Positions 46,329 through 60,524 of a DNA stretch of 64,000 nt are shown here, piece by piece; the first letter of the stretch is position 1; each line of letters opens with the position of its first letter. Position numbers and translations under genes: made by a program. Source of the stretch: Spizellomyces punctatus DAOM BR117 (lineage: Eukaryota > Chytridiomycota > Chytridiomycetes > Spizellomycetales > Spizellomycetaceae); assembly GCF_000182565.1 (NCBI RefSeq), contig NW_015971547.1, forward strand, positions 415,339-479,338. The letters run 5' to 3'. Below the pieces are notes generated by a model. That model searched no databases. It was not told where the DNA came from and was given only the letters and a program-made list of their open reading frames with translations.

Positions 46329-46573
46329 TGACGTGGGCAGAGTGGTGTGATGTTAGTTAAAATGCTGTTATTTAAAAGAAACTGATGAAATCTAATGACA
46401 AGAGGTTTGAATTGCATTGCCGCTGCTGCTTTGCCGATGTTACAGCTCCTTGTGGATACAGGGTGAGAGACATTGATGTGAATATTGGTCTCCCTGAGGA
46501 CATATGTGGAGAAGATAAGAGATCTCTGTGTGATAGTCTGGAAATACTCCATCCACTCATTTATTGCAACAAT

Positions 46574-48747
46574 CTATCGCGGTCCTCCTGACGCCAATCC
46601 ATTCCCAGACCCAGAAGCATTCTTCCCGCAAGTAGGTGTCAGTGGGAGGGGTCCCGGTGCATTTCCGAACCGTTTTTTGGTTCGTGGAGCTCGTGGGATG
46701 GGTTGGTAGCACCCTAAGATACTAATTCAGTGATGGATAAATGGCAAACAAGTAGAATGGATGATAGCATACCCAAATACGACGCATAATTGCTTGTCCT
46801 CTCATGCCGGACTGGCCCATCATTGTAAACAAGATCAAATCCACCGACACGAGTCCTAGTTGGTTTGCCTGTATGTCTGCAACCATAGCGCCCAGTTACA
46901 AACACAGCACAAGAGCACCATATGCTGATTGAGGGTTAGCTCACCTTCGCTCTAAATCAACGACATCAAAACAATCCTGCAGCATGGCGTGTTTGAGGTC
47001 ATAGTCGAATTGGGTTTCGGCTGTTAAGGAGGGGGAAGCGTTGACTTCTAGAACCCATCTGTCGTGTGCAAACAAGCAAGGTCAGCTTCGTATGAGTAAT
47101 GGACTTTTGACGCAATTGTCTTACGGTTTCAGGTTTTGGTCGATGAGGATGTCATAACCATACCTGCCGAGACAAACAAAGCAATCGGTAAACCACATGT
47201 AATCAATTCGTGTTGACTTCAAGCTTGAAAATAATCCAAAAACTCACAATTCAAAGCAATGCTTATCGTTAATCATAACCTTTTGCACGCTCATCAAACT
47301 CCTCACAACTGAAGCCTCCATTTCCGTAAAGAGTTCATCTACCGCTTTCGCCCCGTACTGGGTTGTCAGATACAATTTTAAATTCCGTAACAGCCATTTA
47401 CATCCACGGCCAGAGAGGTAATTTGGTGAATGCTTTTGGATGGCGACATTTGTGGCGTGGATATCTGTTGTATGAAGGGTTGGCGGTGTGGTTTTTTGTT
47501 GAAATTGACATGCGTTTGTCTACGTACACATGTTGCTAATGTCCTTGGCTTGCATGGAAAACTGCGTATTTGAGAACCGGCAGAATCCATTACGATGGAT
47601 GTAGACTGTCAGGGGATAATAAGAGGTAACGAGGACATAAATCCGAATATCAAACTTTTTGCCTAAAAACTCAAGGTAGCGTCAGAACCCCCTTGTCCAT
47701 TGTGGTAAACAAAGGGCGTGTTACCTTACCTCCAATCAAGCAGGGATTTTCAATGTATCTCTGCACAATATACGCCTCGGGCCCGTCCTCTCCATCCTTC
47801 TCTCCACGAACATTCCCTCTCACGTCTTTCCTCCACCCCGCAATCTGCGATATTCGATTGATCAAAAAAATCCCCTTCCCTTGCGCCTTTCCAACAGGCT
47901 TCATGATCCAGACGCTGCCGGGGTTACGTTTGAACTCTTCTGTGAATAGAGCGTGTTCACCGGGAAGGACGTAGGAAGGGGAGAGAAAGTCGAATTTGAG
48001 AGCTTCGGCTTTGCCGTATTCTTTTTCTATGGTTTTTATCATTCTTTTGACGTTCTTTACCAGCAGATCTTTTCGTGTTAACTTGGTTTGACCCAATAAA
48101 ATTGTAGATAAGCCCATCATGCCTACAGCGAGTGCCTACATATCTGAGAAGTTTGACATACCTCATAGTGATTTCTAAAATGGTTGATCCGCTGGTGCTC
48201 TTGCAAATATACATGATCAAACGTCTCATGAACCCAATGTACATCCGCCCAAAAAAAGTCCCAATCCATATCCCTAGGATGTAAAGACCCCATTAATGCG
48301 CTGTTCACCAACAGCTTCAAAAGCCTCGGTAGCGAAACCCACTTCATAATCCCTTACCCATCCGTTTCCTTCCACCCACGATCCCTCATAACATCATAAA
48401 CGGTATTTCTAGATCCAGTGCGAAATCGGATAGGTTGCGCTGCTGGTGGGGTGGATACTGCTGGCGGGGGGAGGAGGCTTATGGTGGGTGTTGACGTACG
48501 AACTGTGGTACTGATGGGTGTAGATGGGGACGGTGAGGGGCGGTTGAGCAGCTTGTCAGGAATTTGCCTTTGGCAAATGAGAGGTTATGATCGTGCTTGT
48601 TGTAAAGGAATGGTGTTTATTATATGGGACATACCTGCTATCCCCATCTTTTTCACGTTTGGACTGGGAAGATCCGGCCGAGCCAGATCCAGACGAGATG
48701 GACAGGGGAGTGGATGACCCACGTTCGCGGTCGGTGCGCGATAGCAT
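46574..48747 (-). CDS. Tubulin-tyrosine-ligase-like protein (TTLL, probable polyglutamylase)
   Basis: Ten exons encode about 511 residues of the TTL/TTLL ATP-grasp family, which adds amino acids to tubulin tails and is important in cilia and flagella. Landmarks: [40 protein letters not shown], the ATP-binding [52 protein letters not shown] and the catalytic [20 protein letters not shown]. The closest type by feel is TTLL9 or another glutamylase. The N-terminal 90 residues are Ser/Pro-rich and disordered. Introns: 48568-48634, 48274-48357, 48082-48161, 47663-47729, 47465-47527, 47164-47247, 47059-47124, 46877-46944 and 46714-46772; exon 7 is only 39 nt. Most non-flagellated fungi lack such enzymes, which supports a zoosporic host. 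Confidence 0.92.
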
Positions 48748-49131
48748 TTCTTAGAGCAACCCGAATGACCTTAAATAGAGAATGATGTGTAAAAGAGTTT
48801 TTATCTATCGTCTGCTTGAAATCTGGATGTGCGAAAACCCTTCAACATGGCAGATCGTTGGGGCATCGACACGCTTATGTAATGCAAGTTCAGATACAGG
48901 ATCGGCGCAATTAACCTTGATCGCGAACCGTAAACATGAGGAATGTGTAATTCTCCGTCAATCTCAGCCTACGAGATGCCATTGTAGCTGATTACTGGGG
49001 AATGTTGTATGAGCATTTTCCCTTTACTTTCAATGTCGTTGTTAAGGTACTTCTCAATGCAAAGTGTAATTTTCTACGGTGCAGTCAAGCTGCATAACCT
49101 GGACTCTACGACTACGAGTTGCAAACCCCCG
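48748..49131. other. Intergenic, upstream of the TTLL gene
   Basis: This is the presumed TTLL promoter (-) and the distal promoter of the small locus at 49.27 kb. I see no gene. Confidence 0.45.
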
Positions 49132-49139
49132 TATAAATA
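49132..49139 (+). promoter_or_regulatory. TATA box upstream of the 49.27-kb locus
   Basis: TATAAATA lies about 126 bp before an ATG in good context (TACAATGTCC), the same spacing as at four other small genes here. Confidence 0.6.
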
Positions 49140-49264
49140 ACATTGTCTACATCACTCACTGCTTTCTCTACAAGCTGATATCTTTCACCATCTATTATCT
49201 ACACTCTTTGCAATTGTACGTGACGCTAAACATATCATAACCGTGCTTTCAACGACCTACTACA

Positions 49265-49433
49265 ATGTCCTCTCCTGTTCTCCCCCGGGGGACCTACAGC
49301 CGCCGCCCATCGTGAAGCCTTTGGAACAGAAAATGCTGATGAAGACTCTGCTGTTGCCGAATCGTTTTGCAGAGTGCGGGCCCGGCTCATCCCATCGGCA
49401 ACTGCAAGTGTGATGAGTGATGAGCGAGATTGA
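49265..49433 (+). pseudogene. Candidate small gene with an apparent +1 frameshift
   Basis: A TATA box and good ATG context predict a gene start at 49265, but that frame stops after 16 codons. The next frame (49266 onward) is open to a stop at 49431 and reads as plausible acidic, Ala-rich protein (AHREAFGTENADEDSAVAES). The two frames would join if one base were absent from the run of five C then five G at 49288-49297. This is either a true frameshift, so a recent pseudogene, or a sequencing error in a homopolymer. The same frame reopens at about 49449 and stays open to about 49600 with a Cys pair (KCEFEEC). I do not recognise a family. Confidence 0.35.
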
Positions 49434-51279
49434 GAGTTGGGGAGAGGATCCGGTCTGAATGTCCATTCAACTCTACTTTCTATCCACATCCCTTGGGACC
49501 CGTTCAAGGCTCCTGGGCAACGGCGTGGCAAGTGCGAGTTTGAGGAGTGTCGCGGTGGCATTTCTGGTAAGGTGATTGAGTTGGACTCGACGGGTTGAAA
49601 GACGCGGGGCGACAAAGTTGCGAAGCACAGCCCTTGATACTTTTTTTGGAATGACTTAGCGGTCCGTTCCCCCAATTGCCCCTGGGACTAGCGGTCTAGG
49701 AAATAAATGCTCTAAAAAAAAGCATAATATTTATTATTGTTTCCAGCATCGGACGATGTCCGTGGTGGTGGTGATATTGGCCCTGGATCTTGGGCAACTT
49801 GCTTTAATAACGTAGTTTTAATATATTAACGCATATTATATTTACAAGAACTTAAAAGACCCTCACTTTGTATGTAGTCAGTCATTATTCTTTTACCATT
49901 TTTTTTGTCATTTTTTGCTGTCGCTTTCCTTTGTCATAACCCATCTAATAGCGATCATAATAGAAATCTGTAATTGCCCCTCCGCAAAGTGGGCCTGTGA
50001 TGCAAATTACACGACACACTAGCTGCGTTGTGTAAAACCAGCCCTGGTGTCGAGAGAGGCTTCTCTTTGTCGACGAACCACCTACCGCATCTGTGCGGGG
50101 AGTGATATCTGAACTCAAACGCCTCTGTTCGAGGCATTTACAGCAGAATTTTTTTCGTAGCTGAGCCCAAGGCTTTCTCCGACTTGAATTCTTTTTGAGC
50201 AGTTGGGGATTTATAGCCTTGTTCAGGCTAATGGCTGTAGATTGAACGCAGTCACTATTCGACATTACCCTGCTGCGGCTGCCGATGTCTGGCGTGTCGC
50301 GCACGGTATCGAATTTGCTGTCTGCTTTTGCTGTCGTCTACATTGGCTCACACTTCTCAATTTGCTTGTCAAACTCTCGTCATACCTCCAAAAGTATTTC
50401 ATCCAGAATATAGATGGGAACGTATCTGGGAGGTAGGGGAGTGGTGTCCAGCCACTTTAAACCTCCCCCCATCACGTCTTTCCCCCAGCGTATCGCTTGC
50501 CTTTTTAAAATATCGCAATTCCGTTATCTCTCGTAGACAGCAAAAAGGCTCCTTTATTCGTCCTTTACAGAATAATAAAGAATCGAAAGTGGAGGACTTT
50601 CGGACTGAGCATGCTTATCTAATCATGAACCGACATGTGCCTTGGGTCGTAACTCAGCATCATCACGGGTGGATATACAGGTGACCAGTGTGATTTTATC
50701 GAAACAAGATTGTGCTGGTTCTTGTTGTGTTTCCGATGGTCATGAGCGCACTAGTAAATGTAATGAAGCTCATTTATGTTTTGTATGGATAGATGGAGAA
50801 TTTCAAGCTATACAGCTGTGTGTTGAAGAGCAAGATTAGAGAGTAAAACCAGAATGTCCAAGAATTCGTTCGTAATTGCAGCTTTCGCATCCCATCTATG
50901 TCGTTGTAAGGTTTATCATGAATGTAGTGGCATGTTTTGCTGCGTTTGTATTCGAGTTGTTGCAGGAAAGAAGGGTAAACTCCCCCCAATGTAAGGCCTG
51001 ATGTGTGCTGCTGAAACCCAGGTTTTATGCAAGTAACGCCGGAACCCCAAAGACTATCATACTCATACTCAAAAGCTCAGCAACTGGTAACCCAAAGCCT
51101 AAAAGACCCGTTCTCGTGAGTTCCATCCCTTTTCGTAGCGGTCTTTTTGAAAGCACGTCTGATGACACAACCAACAAACGCGCCACTCTAAAGGATTGTG
51201 TTTTGCAAAGGCATAACGGGCTCGAGAAAAAGGGACACTTTAGGTCTTCAAGAGTCACGCGCACCTTTGACGAGGAGAG
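49434..51279. other. Gene-poor 1.8 kb
   Basis: I find no further supported gene. The sequence is AT-rich around 49780-49930. Open frames up to 146 codons on the minus strand (49235-49675) have no recognisable motif. Confidence 0.4.
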
Positions 51280-51287
51280 TATATAAA
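51280..51287 (+). promoter_or_regulatory. TATA box of the Ser/Thr-rich small gene
   Basis: TATATAAA lies 117 bp before the ATG at 51397. Confidence 0.6.
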
Positions 51288-51396
51288 GGGAAAGGCAGCA
51301 TCGTTTTTACTCTCTTCGTCTCGCCATAACAAGCAAACCATTTGATAACTTTTGTTACAAGCAATAACGGAGCACATTTACCAAACAATCCAATCG

Positions 51397-51669
51397 ATGG
51401 ACCGCACATCTTCTAACCGACAAGAGCAGTCCGCTACGACCCCCACCAACTATTATCCTGTCTCAGGAAACACTACTCCAACCTTTGAACCTCCTATTTC
51501 GATTCCGACGTCGACGACCACCACCACCAATGCGACATCGAGTTCCAATGCAACTGGATCATCCTGGACGAGCATGTTTAGGAGGTCCTCTTTGACCAGC
51601 TTTGGAATTGATAGGGGTAATGGAAAAGAAATCCTCGCTGAGGGGATGGAAGGAGCGTTCCTGAGTTGA
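51397..51669 (+). CDS. Small Ser/Thr-rich protein, 90 aa
   Basis: A single-exon ORF encodes 90 residues. The first two thirds are Ser/Thr/Pro/Asn-rich and probably disordered (STTTTTNATSSSNATGSSW). The end is more structured and basic-then-acidic: SMFRRSSLTSFGIDRGNGKE followed by ILAEGMEGAF. There is no signal peptide. A clear TATA box at the usual distance and good ATG context (CAATCGATGGA) support it as a real gene, probably inducible. RRSS would be a good phosphorylation site for a basophilic kinase; that is inference. I do not recognise a family. Confidence 0.6.
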   Translation: MDRTSSNRQEQSATTPTNYYPVSGNTTPTFEPPISIPTSTTTTTNATSSSNATGSSWTSMFRRSSLTSFGIDRGNGKEILAEGMEGAFLS

Positions 51670-51989
51670 ACGGCGCCATGTGTAAATATTATGCGAGTGA
51701 CCGTTGGGAGATTGCATTGTGGCAAAAAAGGTTTCGCTCGAATGTCTATATTTTTCCAGAACAAGGTTGTAAATGATATTCGTTATGGCATCAATTGTGT
51801 GTGAACTGTTTCAGACTTGTCCATCTCGTGACGTCCAGTTTTTTGCCAACGGTGGTCAAAAGATTATAGTCTGTATATTGAGGAATATGTATATCCATGT
51901 AATCATATCAGTACCTTTTATAAGGCTACCACGCTGTAACAACTACACATCCAATCCATTAGGTGTCATTATTCTCGTACGTTCCTTCC
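51670..51989. other. Intergenic, between convergent genes
   Basis: About 320 bp of AT-rich 3' sequence; nothing else is seen. Confidence 0.5.
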
Positions 51990-53035
51990 TCACGCTCTGG
52001 GAGTCCCAACAATCCACATAACCTCCCAGAATCCGCCCAAGATACTGCCCGTCTCAACCTTCCACATGTACTTGTCCTTTCCGCTCACCCCCTCAACGAC
52101 GGCCTTGAGTTCCTTTTCCGAACGGGAGGAGAGAGATGCAGCAACTGAATCCAAGACAGCCACACAGGGAATCACTGGCGTGCAAAATGTAAAGAATAGA
52201 CGACCTGGTGTTGGGTATCGGAGTGAAAGATAGCACATGATGAGAGGGAGAAGGGTCAACTGGAAAGAGAGATTGAAGAGTGTGGGAGGCGGACTGTCAA
52301 AAATACTATTGAAGAGAAAGAGTAGCTCAGAACTGAAAGGCAAGAATAAAAAAAAGATTACTCAAAATCGACATACCAAATGGCATGTCCATTCTTGACA
52401 GCATCCTCCAAAATACTCTTACACTCCTCATTCGAAAACTGATGAAATTCCCCAACCATCAACCTCAAAGCGGATGTAGCACGTTGCACCTCTGCAACAT
52501 GTTGAGCAACCTGTTTCCCCGCCCGCCGTCCCATAGTAGTATTTATCACTTTCTTGGGCCCTCGTTTGGGCGTGGTCGGTGTGCTCGGAAGAAGGGATTC
52601 ATCTGGCTGCGCGGGAGGCGGAGTGAGACTCGGAGGAACACATGTCGGCAAGATGGGCGTGGAAATGTATGTCAGACTCGGTGGTAGCTGGATGGGTGGG
52701 CTCGTCGGGTTAGGGTCTGTCAATAGAATCTCTAGCTTCCCTAGTGACGGTGACTCTGCTTCCCGGAGTAGCGTTTCGGCTATTCGAGCCATGCCTGTGC
52801 CCCCTGCGCAAAGTTGTACGATACGAGACCCTCCAATCTTTCTGAGAGTGGACTTTAACGTCGGGACAAGGTGTTCCGTAGGCGGTGTGTAGACACTTGG
52901 CACCGAAATAGGCAGCTCCAGCGTCCATAGTTTCCTTAAAAGAAAAGTAACGTGCTCGCGAAGACCTTCTGGAAACAGTGGATGAGAGGATAAAGGTGGA
53001 ACATGGCAGCGGTGGGCTGTAAGGGGAGTTGACAT
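51990..53035 (-). CDS. Class I SAM methyltransferase-like protein with membrane helices
   Basis: Two exons encode 333 residues. The region RIVQLCAGGTGMARIAETLL looks like motif I of a class I SAM-dependent methyltransferase, LEILLTDPNPTS like the acidic second strand, and LRLMVGEFHQFSNEECKSIL followed by EDAVKNGHAI matches a bacterial and fungal subgroup (FHHF....IL.DAV..G..I). After that, hydrophobic helices (TLLPLIMCYLSLRYPTPGRL, FFTFCTPVIPCVAVLDSVAA) interrupt the fold before KDKYMWKVETG. The substrate is unknown. The single intron (52333-52376) is only 44 nt, shorter than any other I accept in full confidence, but it keeps frame and has good ends. A Pro/Thr-rich insert sits mid-protein. 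The start at 53035 is the first ATG. Confidence 0.68.
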
Positions 53036-53329
53036 GACAAGAATGAGATGGAAGTCAAGTCAAAAGCAAGAGATGCAAGACTGTCAAAAAGAAACGGCAG
53101 CGCGAGGACATCCGTCGCGGTTGGTGCTTATGTAATAACTTGATTAGTATGACTGTGCCATAAACGCTGTGAATCAACATGTGAAAGCGACACGAGGGAA
53201 TTCAAACAAATTGTTTGGATGGGCAACGCAAAAAGAATAACAAGCAAAAGGCAATGCAAAATATATTCACATCAATAATCTTTCAGCAATATTGTTTTCT
53301 TTACAAGATTCAAACTTCAGCAGCTACAT
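53036..53329. other. Short region between two minus-strand genes
   Basis: This should hold the methyltransferase-like promoter and the polyubiquitin 3' UTR. No gene is seen. Confidence 0.45.
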
Positions 53330-56373
<3,044 letters not shown>

Positions 56374-58177
56374 ATGAACCGCAAATACAGTGCCAATTTG
56401 ACTGACGCTCGTGCCATTACAGATAAAAGCACCCAGCGCCATTTATTCAACCTCATACGACACACTCAGGTAGGTCATGGAACTGTTATTATTAAGCTCA
56501 AAGTCTTGCAAGCTAATGAAATTGGATTTTTGACCCTTGCCAGATCCTGCCCACTGAGAAAATACCGTCATCCGAAAGATGCAAACGACGAGCCTCGGTA
56601 GCGATTATTATCCGGGTACGACCGAATTCAGTGGTCGGACCTATCAATGAGACGGCTTGTAAGTACGAGCAGGACTGATGCTGTCAGTCACGTGATGTGG
56701 GCTAGGAAAGAGCTGTTGGGCTTGAGCGTTCCGAGGGAAATGAGTGGGGGGCATGGCCTACCTTTATACACAAAAATGGGGCTGCCAGAAGATATCATAT
56801 TAACTCTTTCCTTGCAGCTATACAAGACCCGTTGGATTTCCTAAAACGTAAGTGTTAATCTTTATGAACGGGCTTAATGGTCGTGCCATCTACTGCTTCT
56901 AACCAGCTGATTGCATACAATCAGTCGACTGGGTAAAATCCGGAGAACCTGAAATCCTCTATGTCCGACGTGCCGTCAATCCGCGCGACAAATGGAGTGG
57001 ACACGTAGGTTTACGCGAATAATCTGCTGTAATTTAACCTTCTCTTAAAACCGCGCATATTTTAGATGGCATTTCCAGGCGGGAAAGCAGAAGCGGAGGA
57101 AACGGATCAGGAAGCCGCTGAAAGAGAAACCCTGGAGGAAATTGGGTTGGATTTGCGAGGGCCAGGATTTGCCTGTCTGGGTGCATTAGACGATCGCGAA
57201 ATCAAGCCACCAGCTAGCGGAAAGCCGATCATGATTCTATGTCCTTTTGGTAGATATACCTTATTTGCGATCATCTGGATTATTCGTGTTGTGGAATCTA
57301 ATCGCATTGTACAGTGTACCTACAGTTGACTCCCTCCACTCCCCCTCTAACGCTCACGCCGGAAGAAATCGCCTCAATTCACTGGATTCCCCTCTCCTTC
57401 TTCTTTGCAGCTGCCCGCGATAATCGACGGTGGCGACTGATCAGCTTCCCCATAGCACGTCACCTCCTCCCCGCTCGCGTCCTGGCAGGCGGCATTTCTG
57501 GTTCCTCAGCACCCCGATGGCGCACCTGGATCCACGTAGGATTAGAAAAGTCTCTGACATATCTCTTGGGCTCGTACAGTTACCGCGGGGTTCTCCTTCC
57601 AACCACCGCCGGCGAGATCGTTACCCCCCTTCAAACACCAGTGACACCCCATGTTCCGCACGCTCATGTTCTTGGTAAAGAAGAGGAAGCTAAAGCCCAT
57701 GCTGGCCAATCCACATCCTCCCGGCTCCTGTTGTGGGGCCTGACACTATGGATGACGAGCGATCTGATTGATTTGTGTCATGATCCTAGCGAAGTTCCCG
57801 TCGTGGCTTTATCAGAATTGGGTGCGCCTCGGTACAGTCAAAAGGACATTGATTGGTTTTTTGGGCTTTTGGCACGTCAGCTAGGCGCAGGCGGGAACGG
57901 CGGTGTGCAAAGTGGGGCGGGGTCTGGAGGGACCGTGGGACGCGTGAAGCGGAAACCAGCTGTTAGTGTTACCGAGAGGTATGGTTAACTACCATTTGTG
58001 CACAATTCTTTCTGCATTACTCATCCTCAAGGTTTCCCCCACGCCAGACCGAAATTGGAGTACTACCAAGCCATCCGCATTTCCGTCGCAACCGCTATGA
58101 CGCTGCGGGCAGTAGTGACGTGGGTAGTTGTCCGCCACCTACGGAAAGTGCGAGAATGGTGTCTCGCTGTTCTGTAA
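56374..58177 (+). CDS. Nudix hydrolase, CoA-diphosphatase-like, with C-terminal membrane helix
   Basis: Seven exons encode about 432 residues. The core starts SVAIIIRVRPNSVVGPINET, then EILYVRRAVNPRDKWSGHMA and the Nudix box GGKAEAEETDQEAAERETLE-EIG, with Gly, Glu, Arg-Glu and Glu-Glu at the catalytic positions. This pattern (RRA.NPRD.WSGH.AFPGG) is typical of the NUDT7/NUDT8 group, which cleave CoA or related diphosphates in peroxisomes or mitochondria. After the Nudix fold a long, partly disordered stretch leads to LEYYQAIRISVATAMTLRAV and VTWVVVRHLRKVREWCL, which looks like one membrane helix. Inferred introns are 56470-56543, 56659-56817 (159 nt, the longest), 56848-56924, 57005-57065, 57250-57314 and 57979-58047. 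Exons 1-2 are the least certain. CoA as substrate is inference. Confidence 0.85.
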
Positions 58178-58622
58178 CTGATGTGAGCATATATCTCCCT
58201 ACCTATTCCACCTGTTTTCGTATATATAGTTAATTTATATTATCAAATATCGGATGATTTGAGTTTCTGATCTTAGTCAAGGAACGAAATCTGTTAAAAC
58301 ATTGTGACCAGATAATTCATTGTCTAAAAAACATTTCAGAACAATTTCCATCCTTCCCGGTCGGCAAGCAACAAGGAAAGACTATGTACTGTTCGTATTC
58401 TTACAAGAGTTTGAGGTCTTTAATAAATAGCAAAAAAAAAAAAAAAAAAAGAAAAAAAAAACGGGTTCACTCGAATCCAACAAGTCGAGGTTGGACCAGC
58501 AAATACATGAGATTCTAAAATCAGATGAGGACAACAGGCAGGCTTTGAGAGGTTTCGTGTGGCGCCTTATGAGTGCACCATGAGTACGATAACCGGAACC
58601 GGTCATCATGAGGTCTTTGAAA
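58178..58622. other. Intergenic, between convergent genes
   Basis: This 445-bp stretch contains a long A-rich tract at 58432-58461. No gene is seen. Confidence 0.55.
58432..58461. repeat. Poly-A tract
   Basis: A run of about 30 bases is almost all A with one G. It lies between two convergent genes and is most likely a simple homopolymer. I see no coding element or target duplication that would make it a retroelement tail. Confidence 0.8.
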
Positions 58623-60524
58623 TTATGCCTGTGTGGTAGTCCAGAATTCACGGCAGTACATGACAGCAAGGAGTGGTGGGCCCTGGATACAACAGGTGGA
58701 AACCAAGGTTAATAATGTCACTTTTGATAATATTTACAGCGTGCGACTTACCAAATAAATGCCCCACCAAAAGAACGCATTCCCAATCCTTGGATATTTC
58801 TTCAATTTACTCCATCTCGATAGTATAATCAACGGAATCTGGATCATCTGCATCGTAAACAGGTACATCCTCACTCTCTTCGCCAAGACATACATGACCA
58901 ACTCATGCAAGCAACTCGACAAGAAGAACGTCAAAAACGTTGCATTTTGTTTCGAGAACTTGTATGTGGAGATACTCTCCAAGTAAACGTGGCGTAAAAG
59001 GAATTCGTGAACAGGTTTATTCCATTTCCGTGCGTACTCGTCAAAAGTCACACTGTTCCACCAGTCATCGTAAAATTCGCGGTCAGCGAAGCGGGTGATT
59101 TCGGCGAACCAGTTACAGATGCATTCAAAGATGAGGTAAAAGAGGAGCATGTAGCAGACCATGAAAGGGAGGATGAGGTGAGTGACGGATTCGAAAAAGG
59201 TGAGTGTGTCCATGCGGTTAAGGACAGGGTAAATGTAGTTTTCGACGGTAACGTAGAGAATCATTATGATTCCGATGACGCCAATGCCTTTCTCGAAAAC
59301 GTACCAAGGACGAATTCTAATGAAGATGCCAAATCTTAGGAGTTGGAAATGCATAGAACACCTTGATTGGTTAAGGTACGTACCGATCCGTCCGTGGATA
59401 CTCCAGCTCGTACACCAGAGAAGGCACCAAAAGATAATCCATGAAATTCAGAAAAGTTACATTCTCGGGAAACTTTGTATTTCCCTTACACAGCTCGACC
59501 TGCAAATCCTGTGCTTTTTGTCTCAATTCCTCCCACTCTGCATTCAATCCTTCCAACTCTGGGGCATCGTCCCCCAGTTTCTTCATTTTCCCTGCAATCT
59601 TGTCCATCTTGTTCTCGCATTCGATAAATTTCGCATTGCGATGCAACATCTCGTTGTTGTACGCCATATAGGAATGTTGCTTCATCAGCATGGAAATAGA
59701 GTGGAGAGTGAAGAAACCACTCTGGGTCCAAGTCCAATCGTTGTGGAAAACCCAGTAAAGACAAAAGAAGAACCAGGCAGTTTGGTAGAGATGTTGGACG
59801 ACCCGTGTGAGAGATCGGGGAAGCCAGCCAGCAATAAAAAGCTTCTCGATAATGACGACACTGAAAAGGCTGGCAATGAGTGCCATCTCAGAGTAAAGAA
59901 GAACCCAGAATCCCTAGTGCGAGGACGCCTGTGAGAAATCGATCTTGAAGGGTTTGAAAGTGGCACCACTAGAGAGACACGTACCTCTGAGAACATGGTC
60001 GCAAATAACGCTCTCCCAACAGGCTGTCCATTCTTTCTCCAATTCAGATACAAACTCGATGACATTGAGTACGCCATCGTCATCCAGAACAACGTGAAGA
60101 AGCCTCTCAGGGGATTCTTTGTCTTTTCCAACATCTCCCAATCCAATGGCGATGGTCGTGGGGTAAACGAATTCTTTCGAGGACGAGTATCACGTCCCCA
60201 TCTTCTAATACCGGCTTCCGACGGTTGAAGGTCGTCCTTGCGGTCATTCGGCGTCCCAGGCGGTGAAACACGCGTGACGAGTTTTCCTTCTACCGTTGTA
60301 GCAGTTTCCAAGAAGGGACCATTTGCGAGTGCTTTCGCAGCTCTGTCCTTTTCTTTGAGTGATCTTTTGCGAGTAAGCGTAACCGGCGGGACCGCCGTGG
60401 ACGCTCCGTTGGCCTATGAAAGCCAGTCTTTTGTGAGTAAATGAGATCAAAGAGACAACCCCATTCCCCTCGCACCCAAACCACTCTCTCTGTTCACACA
60501 CACCTTGTTCTCATCTGAACTCAT
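58623..60524 (-). CDS. MBOAT sterol O-acyltransferase (Are1/Are2-like)
   Basis: Five exons encode 540 residues of the membrane-bound O-acyltransferase family, sterol acyltransferase/DGAT1 branch. These ER enzymes use acyl-CoA to esterify sterols or diacylglycerol for lipid droplets. Landmarks are SGFFTLHSISMLMKQHSY, NFMDYLLVPSLVYELEYPRT, RPWYVFEKGIG, FYDDWWNSVTFDEYARKWNK with its FY.DWWN signature, and a catalytic His in SSCLHELVMYVLAKRVRMY. Many hydrophobic segments are visible. The N-terminal 100 residues are basic and cytosolic. Introns: 60414-60503, 59914-59984, 59335-59383 (49 nt) and 58683-58751. The first exon is 7 codons. Sterol rather than DAG preference is inferred from overall similarity and is not certain. 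Confidence 0.9.

Noticed and set aside
45701-46552. 283-codon minus-strand ORF opposite the kinesin tail
   Set aside because: Antisense shadow of a Ser/Arg/Pro-rich disordered tail; no domain is seen.
58432-58461. Poly-A tract considered as a retroelement tail
   Set aside because: No coding element precedes it on either strand and no target-site duplication is evident.
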